Source of the DNA: Nocardia sp. SYP-A9097
GTDB taxonomy: Bacteria > Actinomycetota > Actinomycetes > Mycobacteriales > Mycobacteriaceae
DNA: 64,000 nucleotides
NCBI RefSeq assembly: GCF_009649815.1
Contig: NZ_WJIC01000021.1
Coordinates: 62,001-126,000 of the forward strand
Reading direction: 5' to 3'
Shown here one piece after another: positions 8,135 through 17,387 of this stretch. The notes under the pieces were generated by a model. It saw only the letters and a list, made by a program, of their open reading frames with translations, was not told the origin of the DNA and did not search any database. The position numbers were made by a program, and so were the translations under genes. The first letter of the stretch is position 1. Every line of letters starts with the position of its first letter.

Positions 8135-9487
8135 ATGTCCCAGTCCACGCAGTCACCGGAGCCGGTATTCGCCAAAGCGGTCGGTCCCATCGGCGTCACG
8201 GTCCCGGAGGCCGTGAATTACATCGGGCCGCAACGGGTTGCCAATCGGTGGCGCCAGCTTGCCCTGCTGAGTGGGCTGATCAGTATGGACAACAGCGAAG
8301 GTGCGGTGGCCTCGACGCTGTTCCCCGCGGTGCGTGCCGCGCCGGGGCTGCCCTTGTCGGCGCTCGGTGTGATGGTGGCGGTGCACAAGATCATTCAAAT
8401 GATCTTCGGACCGGTCTGGGTACTGGTGGCCGCGCGGGTCGGGCGCAAGAAGGTGCTGGTGGTGTGCTGTGGGCTCTGGGGCGTTTGGTCCGCTGCGGCT
8501 GGGTTGTCGCAGAACTTCGTCCAGTTGCTGGCGCTCTATGGCGTCGCCGCGCTGGGCTTCGCCGCAGGCGGGCCGTTGATCAACGGTATTCTCGCGGACC
8601 TGTTCGACGACAACACTCGTGGCCGGGCGGCGGGGCTCCTGTATGGCGGGTTCGCCCTGCTGGCAGCTGTCATCGGCCCGCTGCTGGGGCAGTTGTCGCG
8701 GATTCCGGACGGCTGGCGCTACGGGTTCTTCGCCTCGGGTGGGCTCACCGTTGTGTTCGGTCTGCTGGTCTGGCGGTATTTCGATGATCCCCGCGTCGGC
8801 GCGGCGGACGGCGCGCACCCAACCACCGACTCCGCTGGGTTGAGCTGGTCGCAGATTCGAGAACTGTTGGGGAGCAATACTTTACAGCTGATCATCGGTC
8901 AGCGGCTGATGGCTTCCCAGCTTGCGTTGACCAGCTTCGGGGTGGTCTTCTTGGTCGACGACCGCGATTTCAGCAATGCGGTGGCTGCGACGATCCTGCC
9001 CTTCGCGATGGTGTCGTATGTGCTGGGCACCGTAGTGGGCGGGATTGCCGTGGACCGGATTCAGCAGCGCATACCCGGCATCGGCCGACTCGCAGTGTGG
9101 CAGGCATCGACACTGGGCTGGGGCCTCGCCGCCGCCCTGTGTACACAGGTGGCGTGGTCGTCCATCTGGATCTACGCGATCTGGTTCTCGGTCCTTGGGC
9201 TCCTGCAGGGTTTCATCCCGGGCTGTAACCGGCCGGTATTGATGTCGGTGACCCGCCCGGACCTGCGCAGCGGAGCCTTCGCGCTGATGATCGGGGCAGA
9301 ATCAGCGGGCTGGGCCGTAATCACCCTGCTGATCGGCTATCTCGGTGACCGGATCGGACTGCAAGCGGCCTTCCTTTATCTGGTCGTGCTGCTCACCGTT
9401 GTCAACGGCCTGTTCATGTCCGCGATGTACCGGCCCTTTCTCCGCGAATCCGCGATGGTGCGAGCCACTTTGGCGTCGGCTCCCTGA
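8135..9487 (+). CDS. MFS transporter
   Basis: A 450-residue protein with about 12 hydrophobic segments, the loop 2-3 type motif ARVGRKK and a DLFDDNTRGRAAG loop between segments 4 and 5. It belongs to the major facilitator superfamily. The ATG at 8135 follows AAGGAAGTC; the frame is open further upstream, but without a ribosome site. The last codons run to 9487, 40 bases before the GH3 beta-glucosidase gene, so the pair is probably an operon for import of a glycoside or its aglycone. The substrate is not evident. The 203 bases between sulfatase 2 and this gene hold no recognised feature. Confidence 0.85.
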   Translation: MSQSTQSPEPVFAKAVGPIGVTVPEAVNYIGPQRVANRWRQLALLSGLISMDNSEGAVASTLFPAVRAAPGLPLSALGVMVAVHKIIQMIFGPVWVLVAARVGRKKVLVVCCGLWGVWSAAAGLSQNFVQLLALYGVAALGFAAGGPLINGILADLFDDNTRGRAAGLLYGGFALLAAVIGPLLGQLSRIPDGWRYGFFASGGLTVVFGLLVWRYFDDPRVGAADGAHPTTDSAGLSWSQIRELLGSNTLQLIIGQRLMASQLALTSFGVVFLVDDRDFSNAVAATILPFAMVSYVLGTVVGGIAVDRIQQRIPGIGRLAVWQASTLGWGLAAALCTQVAWSSIWIYAIWFSVLGLLQGFIPGCNRPVLMSVTRPDLRSGAFALMIGAESAGWAVITLLIGYLGDRIGLQAAFLYLVVLLTVVNGLFMSAMYRPFLRESAMVRATLASAP

Positions 9488-9527
9488 ACCGCGATTCGCC
9501 CGATTCACACACACCGAAGGGACATCC

Positions 9528-11732
9528 ATGGCACTGCATCCGCTCATCAGCCAATTGACCGACACCGAAAAGGCCGCGCTCTGTACGGGAGCAAGTTTCT
9601 GGGATCTCAATGGAGTGCCGCGACTGGGGGTCGAGGGCATCAGCGTCGCGGACGGCCCGCACGGGCTGCGCAGACAGGCGGGTGCGGCCGACCATCTCGG
9701 TATCGCCGATTCCCTTCCCGCGACCTGCTTTCCGACCGCGTCCGGACTGGCGAGCAGTTTCGATCCGGAGTTGCTCGCCCGGATCGGGGCCGCGCTCGCC
9801 GTCGAAGCCCGGGCCGCCGGAGTCTCGGTGCTGCTCGGACCGGGCGTGAATATGAAGCGGTCCCCATTGTGTGGGCGCAACTTCGAATACTTCTCGGAAG
9901 ACCCTTATCTCGCAGGCGAACTCGGCGCGGCCATGGTGAATGGACTGCAAGACAACGGGATCGGTGCGTCGGTGAAACACTTCGCGGCCAATAACCAGGA
10001 GGATCATCGACTGACGGTGTCCGCCGAGGTCGATGAACGGGCATTGCGAGAGATCTATCTCCCGGCGTTCGAAACCATTGTCCGCAAGGCGCAACCGTGG
10101 ACGGTGATGTGCTCCTACAACCGGCTCAACGGCATCTACACCTCGGAGCATCGATGGCTGCTCACCGAGGTGCTGCGCCATGAGTGGGGTTTCGAGGGTC
10201 TGGTGGTGTCCGACTGGCTGGCTGTCAATGACCGCGCGGCGGGTATTACCGCCGGGCTCGACCTCGAAATGCCCACCAGCCCGGACGGACCCGCGCGCGT
10301 GCTCGCCGCACTGGAATCGGGTGAACTGGATCGCGCCGATCTCGACCGCGCCGCGTCGCGGGTCCTGGCGCTCATCGACCGGGCGCACGCTGCCGCGGGA
10401 CCCACGATCGTCGACCCCGACGCCCACCATGAACTCGCCCGCGAGGCTGCCCGCCGGTCCGCGGTGCTGCTGCGCAATGACGGCGCACTGCCGCTGGCGG
10501 AGACCGGCGCTCCCATTGTGGTCGTCGGCCCGTTCGCCACCACTCCCCGCTATCAGGGCGCGGGTAGTTCGCGGGTGGTGCCGACCCGTGTGGACAATGC
10601 CCTCGACGCGTTGCGCGCGGCGCTGCCCGACCGGCGCATCGACCACTTCCCCGACTATGACCTGGTCGCCGCTGCGGCCGCCGCCGAAGCCGCTGAGGTG
10701 CTCGTCTTCGCAGGGCTACCCGAAAGCGTCGAAGCGGAGGGTTTCGACCGCGCGGTTATCGATCTGCCCGCTGAACAGACGGAGTTTCTGGAGCTGGTGC
10801 GACGGCGTCTCGGCAGACTGACCGTTGTCGTTCAGGCCGGTTCCGCGGTCGCCCTGCCGTTCGCCGATCATGCCGATGCGATCCTGTTCGCCTGGCTCGG
10901 CGGCCAAGCCGGTGGCGCCGCGATTGCCGACCTGCTGTCGGGCGCGCACTCACCCGCCGGCAAACTGGCCGAGACGCTGCCGGTGGATCTGCGACATACT
11001 CCCGCGCACACGGCTTTTCCCGGTGACGGTCACACCGTCGACTATCGTGAGAGCATCTTCATCGGCTATCGCTGGTACGAAACACGTGGGCTCCCGGTCG
11101 CTTTCCCGTTCGGACACGGCCTGACCTACACCACCTTCGGGTACTCCGACCTCGAGGTGTCTGTCGAAGGCGATACCGCTACAGCGCAATTCACGATCGC
11201 CAATACCGGTGAAGTCGCGGCGGACGAGATCGCTCAGGTCTACGTCGCCGATCCCGAATCGGAACTCACCCGGCCGGTCCATGAGTTGAAGGGCTTCGCC
11301 CGAATCCATCTCGCCCCCGGTGAAGCCCGCCGCCTCAGCATCGAACTGGATCGCCGCGCCTTCGCGTACTGGCATCCGGCCAAGGGCTCCTGGCATGTCG
11401 AGGCGGGCGAGTTCATCGTCCAGGTGGGCGCGTCCAGTGCCGATATTCGTCTGGCACAGACGATCCGGCTCGACGGTGACACTCTGCGCCGAGCGCTTAC
11501 ACCCGATTCACCGACCGGAGCATGGCTCGCTGATCCCGACTACGGATCCCCGCTGCGTGCCATTCTGGCCCAGGCCGCGCATGGCATGGTCGGGATGCTG
11601 CTGGACAACCCCGACCTCCACCCCGGTCGCTACCGGATATTGCAGAACATCCCGCTCAATCGCCTGGGCCGGACCGGACTGGGATGCGACCTCGCGGCGA
11701 TCGACGAAATCATCAGGAGGGGTGTGAGATGA
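9528..11732 (+). CDS. Glycoside hydrolase family 3 beta-glucosidase
   Basis: A 734-residue retaining glycosidase, probably cytoplasmic, as no signal peptide is seen. The GH3 N-terminal barrel has the substrate motif VKHFAANNQE and the nucleophile D229 in LVVSDW. The GH3 C-terminal domain spans about 300-530, and a fibronectin-III-like domain follows (DEIAQVYV, ELKGFARIHLAPGE). About 80 extra residues follow and may be a cap. The ATG at 9528 follows GAAGGGA. It acts downstream of the MFS transporter, probably removing beta-linked glucose from imported glycosides. Confidence 0.93.
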   Translation: MALHPLISQLTDTEKAALCTGASFWDLNGVPRLGVEGISVADGPHGLRRQAGAADHLGIADSLPATCFPTASGLASSFDPELLARIGAALAVEARAAGVSVLLGPGVNMKRSPLCGRNFEYFSEDPYLAGELGAAMVNGLQDNGIGASVKHFAANNQEDHRLTVSAEVDERALREIYLPAFETIVRKAQPWTVMCSYNRLNGIYTSEHRWLLTEVLRHEWGFEGLVVSDWLAVNDRAAGITAGLDLEMPTSPDGPARVLAALESGELDRADLDRAASRVLALIDRAHAAAGPTIVDPDAHHELAREAARRSAVLLRNDGALPLAETGAPIVVVGPFATTPRYQGAGSSRVVPTRVDNALDALRAALPDRRIDHFPDYDLVAAAAAAEAAEVLVFAGLPESVEAEGFDRAVIDLPAEQTEFLELVRRRLGRLTVVVQAGSAVALPFADHADAILFAWLGGQAGGAAIADLLSGAHSPAGKLAETLPVDLRHTPAHTAFPGDGHTVDYRESIFIGYRWYETRGLPVAFPFGHGLTYTTFGYSDLEVSVEGDTATAQFTIANTGEVAADEIAQVYVADPESELTRPVHELKGFARIHLAPGEARRLSIELDRRAFAYWHPAKGSWHVEAGEFIVQVGASSADIRLAQTIRLDGDTLRRALTPDSPTGAWLADPDYGSPLRAILAQAAHGMVGMLLDNPDLHPGRYRILQNIPLNRLGRTGLGCDLAAIDEIIRRGVR

Positions 11733-11763
11733 CTCGCCGGGTGAAAGGTGCTCTGCGAGTCGG

Positions 11764-12381
11764 CTATTCGCCCGCTGTGATCAGGTCGCGGCGCAGCACG
11801 GTGGTCAGTCCGCGCATCGCCGCGACCATATCGAAGGATTCGTCCTGGAGCCACTGCTCCTCCAGACCGGAGATGGTCGCGATAATGACCGAAGCCATTG
11901 CGGCGGCGTCGATATCGGCGCGCACTTCACCCGCACTGATGCCCTGTTCGATCAGCCCGGTCAGGTCGGCGCGAAAGGATCGAAGGCGAATCTGCGCCCA
12001 CTCCCGCGCCGCTTCGGGTGCGCTGTCGAAATTGAAGATGCTGATGTGCGCCAGTTTGGTGAGTTCACGGTTCCGCTGGTTGCGGGCGACGATCGCGTCG
12101 ACGATATCGAACGCCCGCGCCAGCGCCGGACCCTCGTACTCGTGGTCGATCTCGACCGATTCCAGGGTCTGGTGATCCAGTTCGGCGAGCACCTCGGTCA
12201 GCAGCACCTCCTTGCTGCGGAAGTGGTGCAGCAGGCCGGACTGCGATATGCCGGTCGCTCGGGCGATGGCGGCCAGTGACGTTCCGCGGTAGCCGTGCGC
12301 GGCGAACAAAGTGATTGCCGCGCTGATGATTTCGGCGCGGCGGGCAGGCCCCGTTTGCTCGGCGTCGCGAGTCCGCGCCAT
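11764..12381 (-). CDS. TetR-family regulator 1 of the glycosidase locus
   Basis: A 205-residue TetR repressor with HTH region EIISAAITLFAAHGYRGTSL and recognition helix GISQSGLLHHF. The second TetR in this locus (20464) has the same recognition helix, so both probably bind the same kind of operator. The C-terminal domain resembles those TetRs with a conserved ATISGLEEQWLQD segment. It is convergent with GH3 and downstream of the lipase on the same strand. A small hairpin (TGCCG-TTTT-CGGCA at 12409-12422) lies just upstream of its start. Confidence 0.92.
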   Translation of the reverse strand: MARTRDAEQTGPARRAEIISAAITLFAAHGYRGTSLAAIARATGISQSGLLHHFRSKEVLLTEVLAELDHQTLESVEIDHEYEGPALARAFDIVDAIVARNQRNRELTKLAHISIFNFDSAPEAAREWAQIRLRSFRADLTGLIEQGISAGEVRADIDAAAMASVIIATISGLEEQWLQDESFDMVAAMRGLTTVLRRDLITAGE

Positions 12382-12454
12382 GGTGTGTGATCTCCTGACC
12401 GTTGATTTTGCCGTTTTCGGCAGCCTAGCCGCCGGTCGCGGAGTGTCAAAGCTT

Positions 12455-12481
12455 GCCGACCGAGTGCACGGTGTGCTCGCG
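12455..12481. repeat. 27-bp repeat, copy 1, with internal dyad
   Basis: It matches 15161-15187 at 25 of 27 positions in the same orientation. The core ACCG[A/T]GTGCACGGT is a 6-bp inverted repeat with a 2-bp centre. This copy lies between the lipase stop and the TetR 1 start. It could be a second operator of the locus or a paired terminator stem. Confidence 0.6.
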
Positions 12482-12483
12482 TT

Positions 12484-13701
12484 TCATCGCACCAGTTGAC
12501 GATCCCGGTCGATATTCACCGGCAGCGGACCGTCCATGGCGAAGCGGTTCTCCAGGAATTCTAGGGCCGGGAGCTGTCCGGCGCCCGCTTCGCTCACATG
12601 CGTCCCCTGCGGCTTGCGGATCGTTTCGACGATCGCACCCGCATTACGCCAGCTCCGCACCAGGTCATCGGCTTGGCCGACGGGGACGACATCATCGGTA
12701 TCGGCCTGATAGTTGAAGATCGGCATGGCCGGTGCGCTCCCGCCGAGCGAATTGCGCCGCAGCGCATCGGCCAGACGGGGATCGCGCAGCGAATCGGCCA
12801 CGGTGGTCGCGGACGTCAAATGCCGAAAAGGGAACGCCAGCAACAGATCCACCACACATTTGTCCGCGCCTCGGGCCAGATCCGCGCGCCCGTTGTCATT
12901 GAGCATCCGGTCGATACCCGCTTCGGGAAACTCGCGGGTGTAGGAGACCAGCGCGCCGAAGATGAATCCCGACCACATCGTGCCGTCGACATTCGCCATG
13001 ACCGTGGACAGATCCGCGGGGAGGCCACCGAGCGCCGCCCCGACGAAGCCGAGCTCGGGCGCATACGACGGCTGCAATTGCGCCGCCCATCCGGAAGCCG
13101 CTGCGCCACCGGAGAATCCGTCCAGTCCCCAGCGGGCGTTGCCGATCCCCGCCGGTGCGAACCGTCCCGCCGCGCGGATCCCGTCGAGCACCGCGTGCCC
13201 GGATTGCGGCCCGGTCAGGAACGCCGATTTGGGGCCCTCGAAATCGGGAGTCACCACCGCCCAGTTCTCGGCGAGCATGGCCTCGACTCGGTTCTTGTCC
13301 TGAAATGTGCCCATTCGGATCGTGTACGAGGGCGCGCATCGCGTCCCGGTGGAATCCTCGGCCGACTGGATGGACACTGCCGGGCGAGTTCCGGCCCCGG
13401 TCCAAGGCGTCATCGGAACCAGCACGGTGGTGACCGCGAGTTCGGGCATGTCATGAGAGTCGTTGGTGCGGTAGGCCAATTGCCATGCCCGCGCCGGTGT
13501 CGTTGTCGCGATGTCGACTTCGCGGCTGGAGACGACCGCACCGTCGGCGTACGAGGCGATATCGGGCGGCGTTGCGTAGAACGGATCCTGGTCCGGCACA
13601 ACCGCATTGGTGACGGTGGGTGCCTCCTGCGCGTACGCGGGGATGGCGGTCGCCGACCCGAGGAGCAGGAGCGCGGTCGTGGCCGCGAGACGCGAGAACA
13701 T
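12484..13701 (-). CDS. Secreted LIP-type (secretory) lipase
   Basis: A 405-residue alpha/beta hydrolase of the secretory lipase family. The N-terminal signal peptide has the core ATTALLLLGSATAIPAYAQ. The nucleophile motif GFSGGAAASGWA contains the GxSxG serine; the acid/base part is near NYQADTDDVVP (Asp) and PQGTHVSEAG (His). Such enzymes hydrolyse triglycerides and other lipid esters outside the cell. It is transcribed towards TetR 1, divergent from the SGNH esterase, with a TetR-type operator at 13760-13783 in the 141-base space between them. A remnant of a homologous lipase lies at 18585-18998. Confidence 0.9.
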   Translation of the reverse strand: MFSRLAATTALLLLGSATAIPAYAQEAPTVTNAVVPDQDPFYATPPDIASYADGAVVSSREVDIATTTPARAWQLAYRTNDSHDMPELAVTTVLVPMTPWTGAGTRPAVSIQSAEDSTGTRCAPSYTIRMGTFQDKNRVEAMLAENWAVVTPDFEGPKSAFLTGPQSGHAVLDGIRAAGRFAPAGIGNARWGLDGFSGGAAASGWAAQLQPSYAPELGFVGAALGGLPADLSTVMANVDGTMWSGFIFGALVSYTREFPEAGIDRMLNDNGRADLARGADKCVVDLLLAFPFRHLTSATTVADSLRDPRLADALRRNSLGGSAPAMPIFNYQADTDDVVPVGQADDLVRSWRNAGAIVETIRKPQGTHVSEAGAGQLPALEFLENRFAMDGPLPVNIDRDRQLVR

Positions 13702-13759
13702 AGTTACCTTTCCCGTTACCGCCGGTGGTTCGGCCGGCGGCGTGATCGATTCAGACTAG

Positions 13760-13783
13760 CTGACTGAATACTCGGTCGGTTAG
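13760..13783. promoter_or_regulatory. TetR-type operator, site A
   Basis: Arms CTGACTGA and TCGGTTAG (6 of 8 complementary) are separated by 8 bases, in the divergent space between the lipase and the SGNH esterase. The layout resembles the better palindrome at 20404-20427. Confidence 0.55.
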
Positions 13784-13842
13784 TCTTCGGTTCGCGAGTG
13801 GGTTGTGCCACCCAGTCGGTCGAAAGCCACGAGAGGACCGAA

Positions 13843-15156
13843 ATGATCAGGTGCGCCGGGCGCGGAGCCGTGCCGATGCTGGCAATCGCGGCAGCCGCGA
13901 CAATGCTGATCGCGCCACAGCGAGCGAGCGCCGAGCCGGACGGCTGCACCAGCGCTCATTGGGTGAGCAACTGGTCCGCGAGCCCGAGTGACGCGCGCCC
14001 GGCCGGCGAAATCGGTGTCGCGCCCGCGCGACCCCAGACGTATCGCGTTATCGCCACGCCGCATCGCGGTGGGGAAAGTGTGCGAATTCATCTCACCAAC
14101 CGATTCGGAAGAGAGCCGGTGACATTCACGCATGTGACCGTGGCGAGGCAGGGGGCAGGTGCCGCGGTCGAGCCCGATTCCACGCATACCGCGCTGTTCG
14201 GTGGCCGTGAATCCATTACGGTCGCCCCCGGCACCGATATCGTCAGCGATCCGGTGTCGATCGCGTTCGCGAATTTCGCACCTCTGGCTGTCAGTGTCTA
14301 TATGGACTCCGCACCGACCACGATTCCCGGCCACGATGATGGAAACGCCACCAGCTATTACACCGGAGCGGGTTCCGGTGACCATGCCGCGGATGCCGGA
14401 GCCGACGCGTTCGTCAATGTCACGACCCACGTGCCTTTCGTTTCGCAGATCGATGTACTGGCAGCGCCGGACGTATCTACCGTCGTCGCGTTCGGTGATT
14501 CGATCACCGAGGGGCATGTCGGTTCCGATTTCATCGGGAACTCGAAGCTGGAAGGTGTTGTCGACCAGAACGTCCGGTACCCAGACTTTCTGCAGCGCAG
14601 GTTGGACGCGGCCGGTCGGAAACTGGTGGTGACCAATGCCGGGATCGGCGGAAACCGGCTCACGCGCGATACGATCCCGGTGATGCCACGCTTCGGTCCG
14701 GCAGGTCTCTCGCGGATTCAGGCCGATGTGATCGCGCAATCCGGTGCCAGTGATGTCATCGTCCTGATCGGAATCAATGACCTCGGCACTCCGATCGGCG
14801 TGAGCTACGAGGAAATGATCGACGCCTATACCCGGACCGTCGATCAATTCCATCGGGCTGGGCTCAAAGTGCATCTCGGGACACTGCTTCCGGCGTCGGA
14901 TACGCTGCTGCACGGATACATCAGCATTCCACCCGCGGATCCGGTCAGAATGAGACTCAATTCCTGGATCCGAACCCGGGCGCTTGCGGACAGCGTCATA
15001 GATTTCGATGCGGCGCTTCGCGACACCGGAAATCCCAGCATTCTGGATAAACGGTATGCCAGCGCCGATAACCTGCATCCGAATCCGGAGGGCTACCGGG
15101 TCATGGCGGATGCCATCGATATCGCCCGATTCTCCGGAAGTAAGTGCGTACCCTGA
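13843..15156 (+). CDS. Secreted SGNH/GDSL-family esterase
   Basis: A 437-residue hydrolase with a signal peptide (hydrophobic PMLAIAAAATMLIAPQRASA). After an N-terminal beta-rich region (about 30-215) the SGNH catalytic domain has block I GDSITEG (nucleophile Ser), block II GIGGN, block III IGINDL and block V DNLHPNPEG (Asp/His). The layout matches actinobacterial GDSL enzymes active on acyl groups of sugars or lipids. The ATG at 13843 follows GAGAGGACC. It is divergent from the LIP lipase and shares its operator. Confidence 0.92.
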   Translation: MIRCAGRGAVPMLAIAAAATMLIAPQRASAEPDGCTSAHWVSNWSASPSDARPAGEIGVAPARPQTYRVIATPHRGGESVRIHLTNRFGREPVTFTHVTVARQGAGAAVEPDSTHTALFGGRESITVAPGTDIVSDPVSIAFANFAPLAVSVYMDSAPTTIPGHDDGNATSYYTGAGSGDHAADAGADAFVNVTTHVPFVSQIDVLAAPDVSTVVAFGDSITEGHVGSDFIGNSKLEGVVDQNVRYPDFLQRRLDAAGRKLVVTNAGIGGNRLTRDTIPVMPRFGPAGLSRIQADVIAQSGASDVIVLIGINDLGTPIGVSYEEMIDAYTRTVDQFHRAGLKVHLGTLLPASDTLLHGYISIPPADPVRMRLNSWIRTRALADSVIDFDAALRDTGNPSILDKRYASADNLHPNPEGYRVMADAIDIARFSGSKCVP

Positions 15157-15160
15157 GCAC

Positions 15161-15187
15161 GCCGACCGTGTGCACGGTATGCTCGCG
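15161..15187. repeat. 27-bp repeat, copy 2, with internal dyad
   Basis: It is the partner of 12455-12481 (25 of 27 identical). Here the core ACCGTG-TG-CACGGT is perfect, and GAGCA/TGCTC extend the dyad. It begins 5 bases after the SGNH stop and precedes the TetR-type operator at 15194-15217. Confidence 0.6.
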
Positions 15188-15193
15188 ATGGAT

Positions 15194-15217
15194 CTAACAG
15201 ACCGACTGCTTGGTTGG
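15194..15217. promoter_or_regulatory. TetR-type operator, site B
   Basis: The left arm CTAACAGACCGA resembles the left arm of site 20404-20427 at 10 of 12 positions, and the right end TTGGTTGG is a degenerate partner. It lies 40 bases before the SDR start. Confidence 0.5.
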
Positions 15218-15257
15218 TGAGCTCGCCGGTGTCGGCGAAGCTGGTGGAAGGACACGA

Positions 15258-16088
15258 ATGTCATTGATGGACAAGACAATTCAGGGAAGCACCGCGGTCG
15301 TCACCGGTGCCGCCGGTGGTATCGGAGCCGCGCTCGCGGCCGAACTCGGCTCGCGGGGAATGTCGGTCGTGGTGGCCGATATCGACGGCGAAGGCGCGAA
15401 ATTCGTCGCGGACAAACTGACCCTGGACGGGGTGCGCGCGCTGGGTGTGCGGGTCGATGTGACCGATCCGGAGTCGGTCGAGGCGCTCAAGCGGGCTGCC
15501 TATCAGGAATTCGGCTCCGTCGAATTGCTTTGCAACAACGCGGGTGTGCTGCTGTTCGGCGATGTCGCGGACTCCTCGATCGGTGATTGGCGCTGGCTGT
15601 CGGCGGTGAATGTCGAGGGCATGCTCAATTGCCTGCACGCCTTCCTCCCCGATATGCGCGAGCGGACCGGCTGGCGGCACGTGATGAACACGGCCTCCAC
15701 GCACGCCTTCCTCGCCGACCCCGGCCACACCTCGCTCTACTCCGCGACCAAGCACGCGATCCTGGGTCTGACACTCGGGTTGCGCTCCGAATTGGCGGCC
15801 GACGATATCGGTGTCACCGTGCTGTGCCCGGGCCAAGCCGCGACTCGCATCATGGACTCGCAGCGCAACCGCCCGGCCGCCTTCGGCCGCAAAGCCCCCG
15901 AACCCTTCGGCACCGGCATCATCCCGATGGCGGTCGAGCCGGAGGACGTCGCGCGCCTGGCCGTCCAAGGCGTAATCGACGATGCCCCAATAGTTTTCGC
16001 ATTGCCTGAACACGGCCGTGACATGTTCCGATCGCAGGTCGAGGAGATGTGGCGGCTCGCCGACAGTGCCCTTGCCGGCCGTGCGTAG
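15258..16088 (+). CDS. Short-chain dehydrogenase/reductase (SDR)
   Basis: A 276-residue classical SDR: cofactor motif TGAAGGIG, NNAG, and the catalytic Ser of NTASTHAF with Tyr and Lys in YSATK. The acidic residue in VVVADIDG after beta 2 suggests NAD(H) preference. The ATG at 15258 follows GAAGGAC. The start of the next gene (GTG 16081) overlaps its last codons, so SDR, MFS transporter and GH1 form one operon behind the TetR operator. The enzyme probably oxidises or reduces an alcohol or ketone on the aglycone released by the glycosidases; the substrate is inferred only from context. Confidence 0.92.
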   Translation: MSLMDKTIQGSTAVVTGAAGGIGAALAAELGSRGMSVVVADIDGEGAKFVADKLTLDGVRALGVRVDVTDPESVEALKRAAYQEFGSVELLCNNAGVLLFGDVADSSIGDWRWLSAVNVEGMLNCLHAFLPDMRERTGWRHVMNTASTHAFLADPGHTSLYSATKHAILGLTLGLRSELAADDIGVTVLCPGQAATRIMDSQRNRPAAFGRKAPEPFGTGIIPMAVEPEDVARLAVQGVIDDAPIVFALPEHGRDMFRSQVEEMWRLADSALAGRA

Positions 16089-17361
16089 CGCCGTGCCCGG
16101 CCCCCGCGCCGTCGCACCCGAGGATGACCCTCCGCCGCGGTTACCGCGCGGCTTCCTGTCCGGAGTGTTGTTCTCCTACTTCGGGTTATATCTCGCGGTC
16201 TTGACGCCGGTCATGGTCTCGTTGGCCTTCAAGTTGCAGCACATCACCGAAACCTCCGAGCGCGCGACGGCCGCCCTGGGTTTGGTGGCGGGCAGCGGCG
16301 CGGTGGTGGGCATGGTCGTGCACCCGGTCGCCGGCCGTTTGTCCGATCGCACGCGGTCGGTGTTCGGCCGGCGCCGGCCGTGGATTCTCGGCGGCACGAT
16401 CATCGGAGTGATCGGGCTCGGCTGCCTCGGGCTCGCCGGTACGGTGCCGCTGGTCCTGCTCAGTTGGTGTGTCGCACAGGCGGGATTCAATTCGGCGCTG
16501 GTCGCTGCGCAGGCGGCGGTCGCCGATCAGGTTCCCCGGAATCGGCTCGGTCGTATCTCCGGGCTCGCCGGGGTCACCACGCCGCTGAGCATTCTGGCCG
16601 GGAGCCTGCTCATCACGGTGCTGGCCGGGGATGTGGTGCGGTTCCTGGTGCCGGGTCTGATCGCACTGGTGCTGGTGATGCCGCTGCTGGTGCGCCTGGA
16701 CGATCCGCGCTTCGAGGGCGATCCGGAACCCTATGGGCTGCGGCAATTCGCGAGCTCGTTCCTCTTCGATCCGCGTGCGCATCCGAGTTTCTCCTGGGTG
16801 ATGCTGTCCCGATTCCTGGTGATGTTCGGTTATGCCGGAATCGGCACGTTCTTCCCGTTCTTCCTGGCCGACAAGTTCGCGCTCGATGAGGACGCGGTCA
16901 CCCATGCGGTGCTGCTGGTGAATGTCGCTTCGGTGGCGTGCCTTTCGTTGTCCGCGCCCATCGGCGGGTTCCTGTCCGATCGGATCGGGCGGCGGCGGCC
17001 GTTCGTGGCGGTCTCGGGGCTGGTGATGGCGACGGGTTTGGTGCTGCTGGCATTCGCGCCCGCACTCGGCGCGGTGATCGTCGCGCAGGGCGTGATCGGG
17101 CTCGGCCTGGGTGCGTTCTCGGCGGTGGATCAGGCGCTGTCCACCCAGGTGCTGCCGAGTCCGGAGGACACCGCGAAGGATCTGGGGCTGCTCGCCCTCG
17201 CCGGAAGTCTGCCGCAATCCGTCGGCCCGGCGATTGCGCCGGCGGTCATCGCGGTGGGCAATGCGACCGCTCTCGGCGGCTATCCGGCCTGGTATCTGCT
17301 CGGCGCCGTGGCCTGTCTGGTCGGTGCCGTCTCGGTGTATCGCGTCACCGGGGTCCGGTAG
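16081..17361 (+). CDS. MFS / GPH-type transporter
   Basis: A 426-residue membrane protein with about 12 segments and the two repeat motifs GRLSDRTRSVFGRRRPW and GFLSDRIGRRRPF. The FGRRRPW motif is typical of the glycoside-pentoside-hexuronide branch and its MFS relatives. The chosen GTG at 16081 overlaps the SDR stop by 8 bases; GTG 16093 is an alternative. The GH1 beta-glucosidase gene follows 26 bases later. The likely role is uptake of a glycoside, inferred from the operon. Confidence 0.85.
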   Translation: MRSAVPGPRAVAPEDDPPPRLPRGFLSGVLFSYFGLYLAVLTPVMVSLAFKLQHITETSERATAALGLVAGSGAVVGMVVHPVAGRLSDRTRSVFGRRRPWILGGTIIGVIGLGCLGLAGTVPLVLLSWCVAQAGFNSALVAAQAAVADQVPRNRLGRISGLAGVTTPLSILAGSLLITVLAGDVVRFLVPGLIALVLVMPLLVRLDDPRFEGDPEPYGLRQFASSFLFDPRAHPSFSWVMLSRFLVMFGYAGIGTFFPFFLADKFALDEDAVTHAVLLVNVASVACLSLSAPIGGFLSDRIGRRRPFVAVSGLVMATGLVLLAFAPALGAVIVAQGVIGLGLGAFSAVDQALSTQVLPSPEDTAKDLGLLALAGSLPQSVGPAIAPAVIAVGNATALGGYPAWYLLGAVACLVGAVSVYRVTGVR

Positions 17362-17387
17362 TACGCAAGGAAACGAAGAGGAAATCA

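Noticed and set aside
13780..15279. A 499-codon open frame on the minus strand opposite the SGNH esterase
   Set aside because: It mirrors a strongly supported gene on the other strand, lacks a ribosome site and any known motif, and is rich in Arg/Gly/Ile-Asp as expected for antisense of GC-rich coding DNA.
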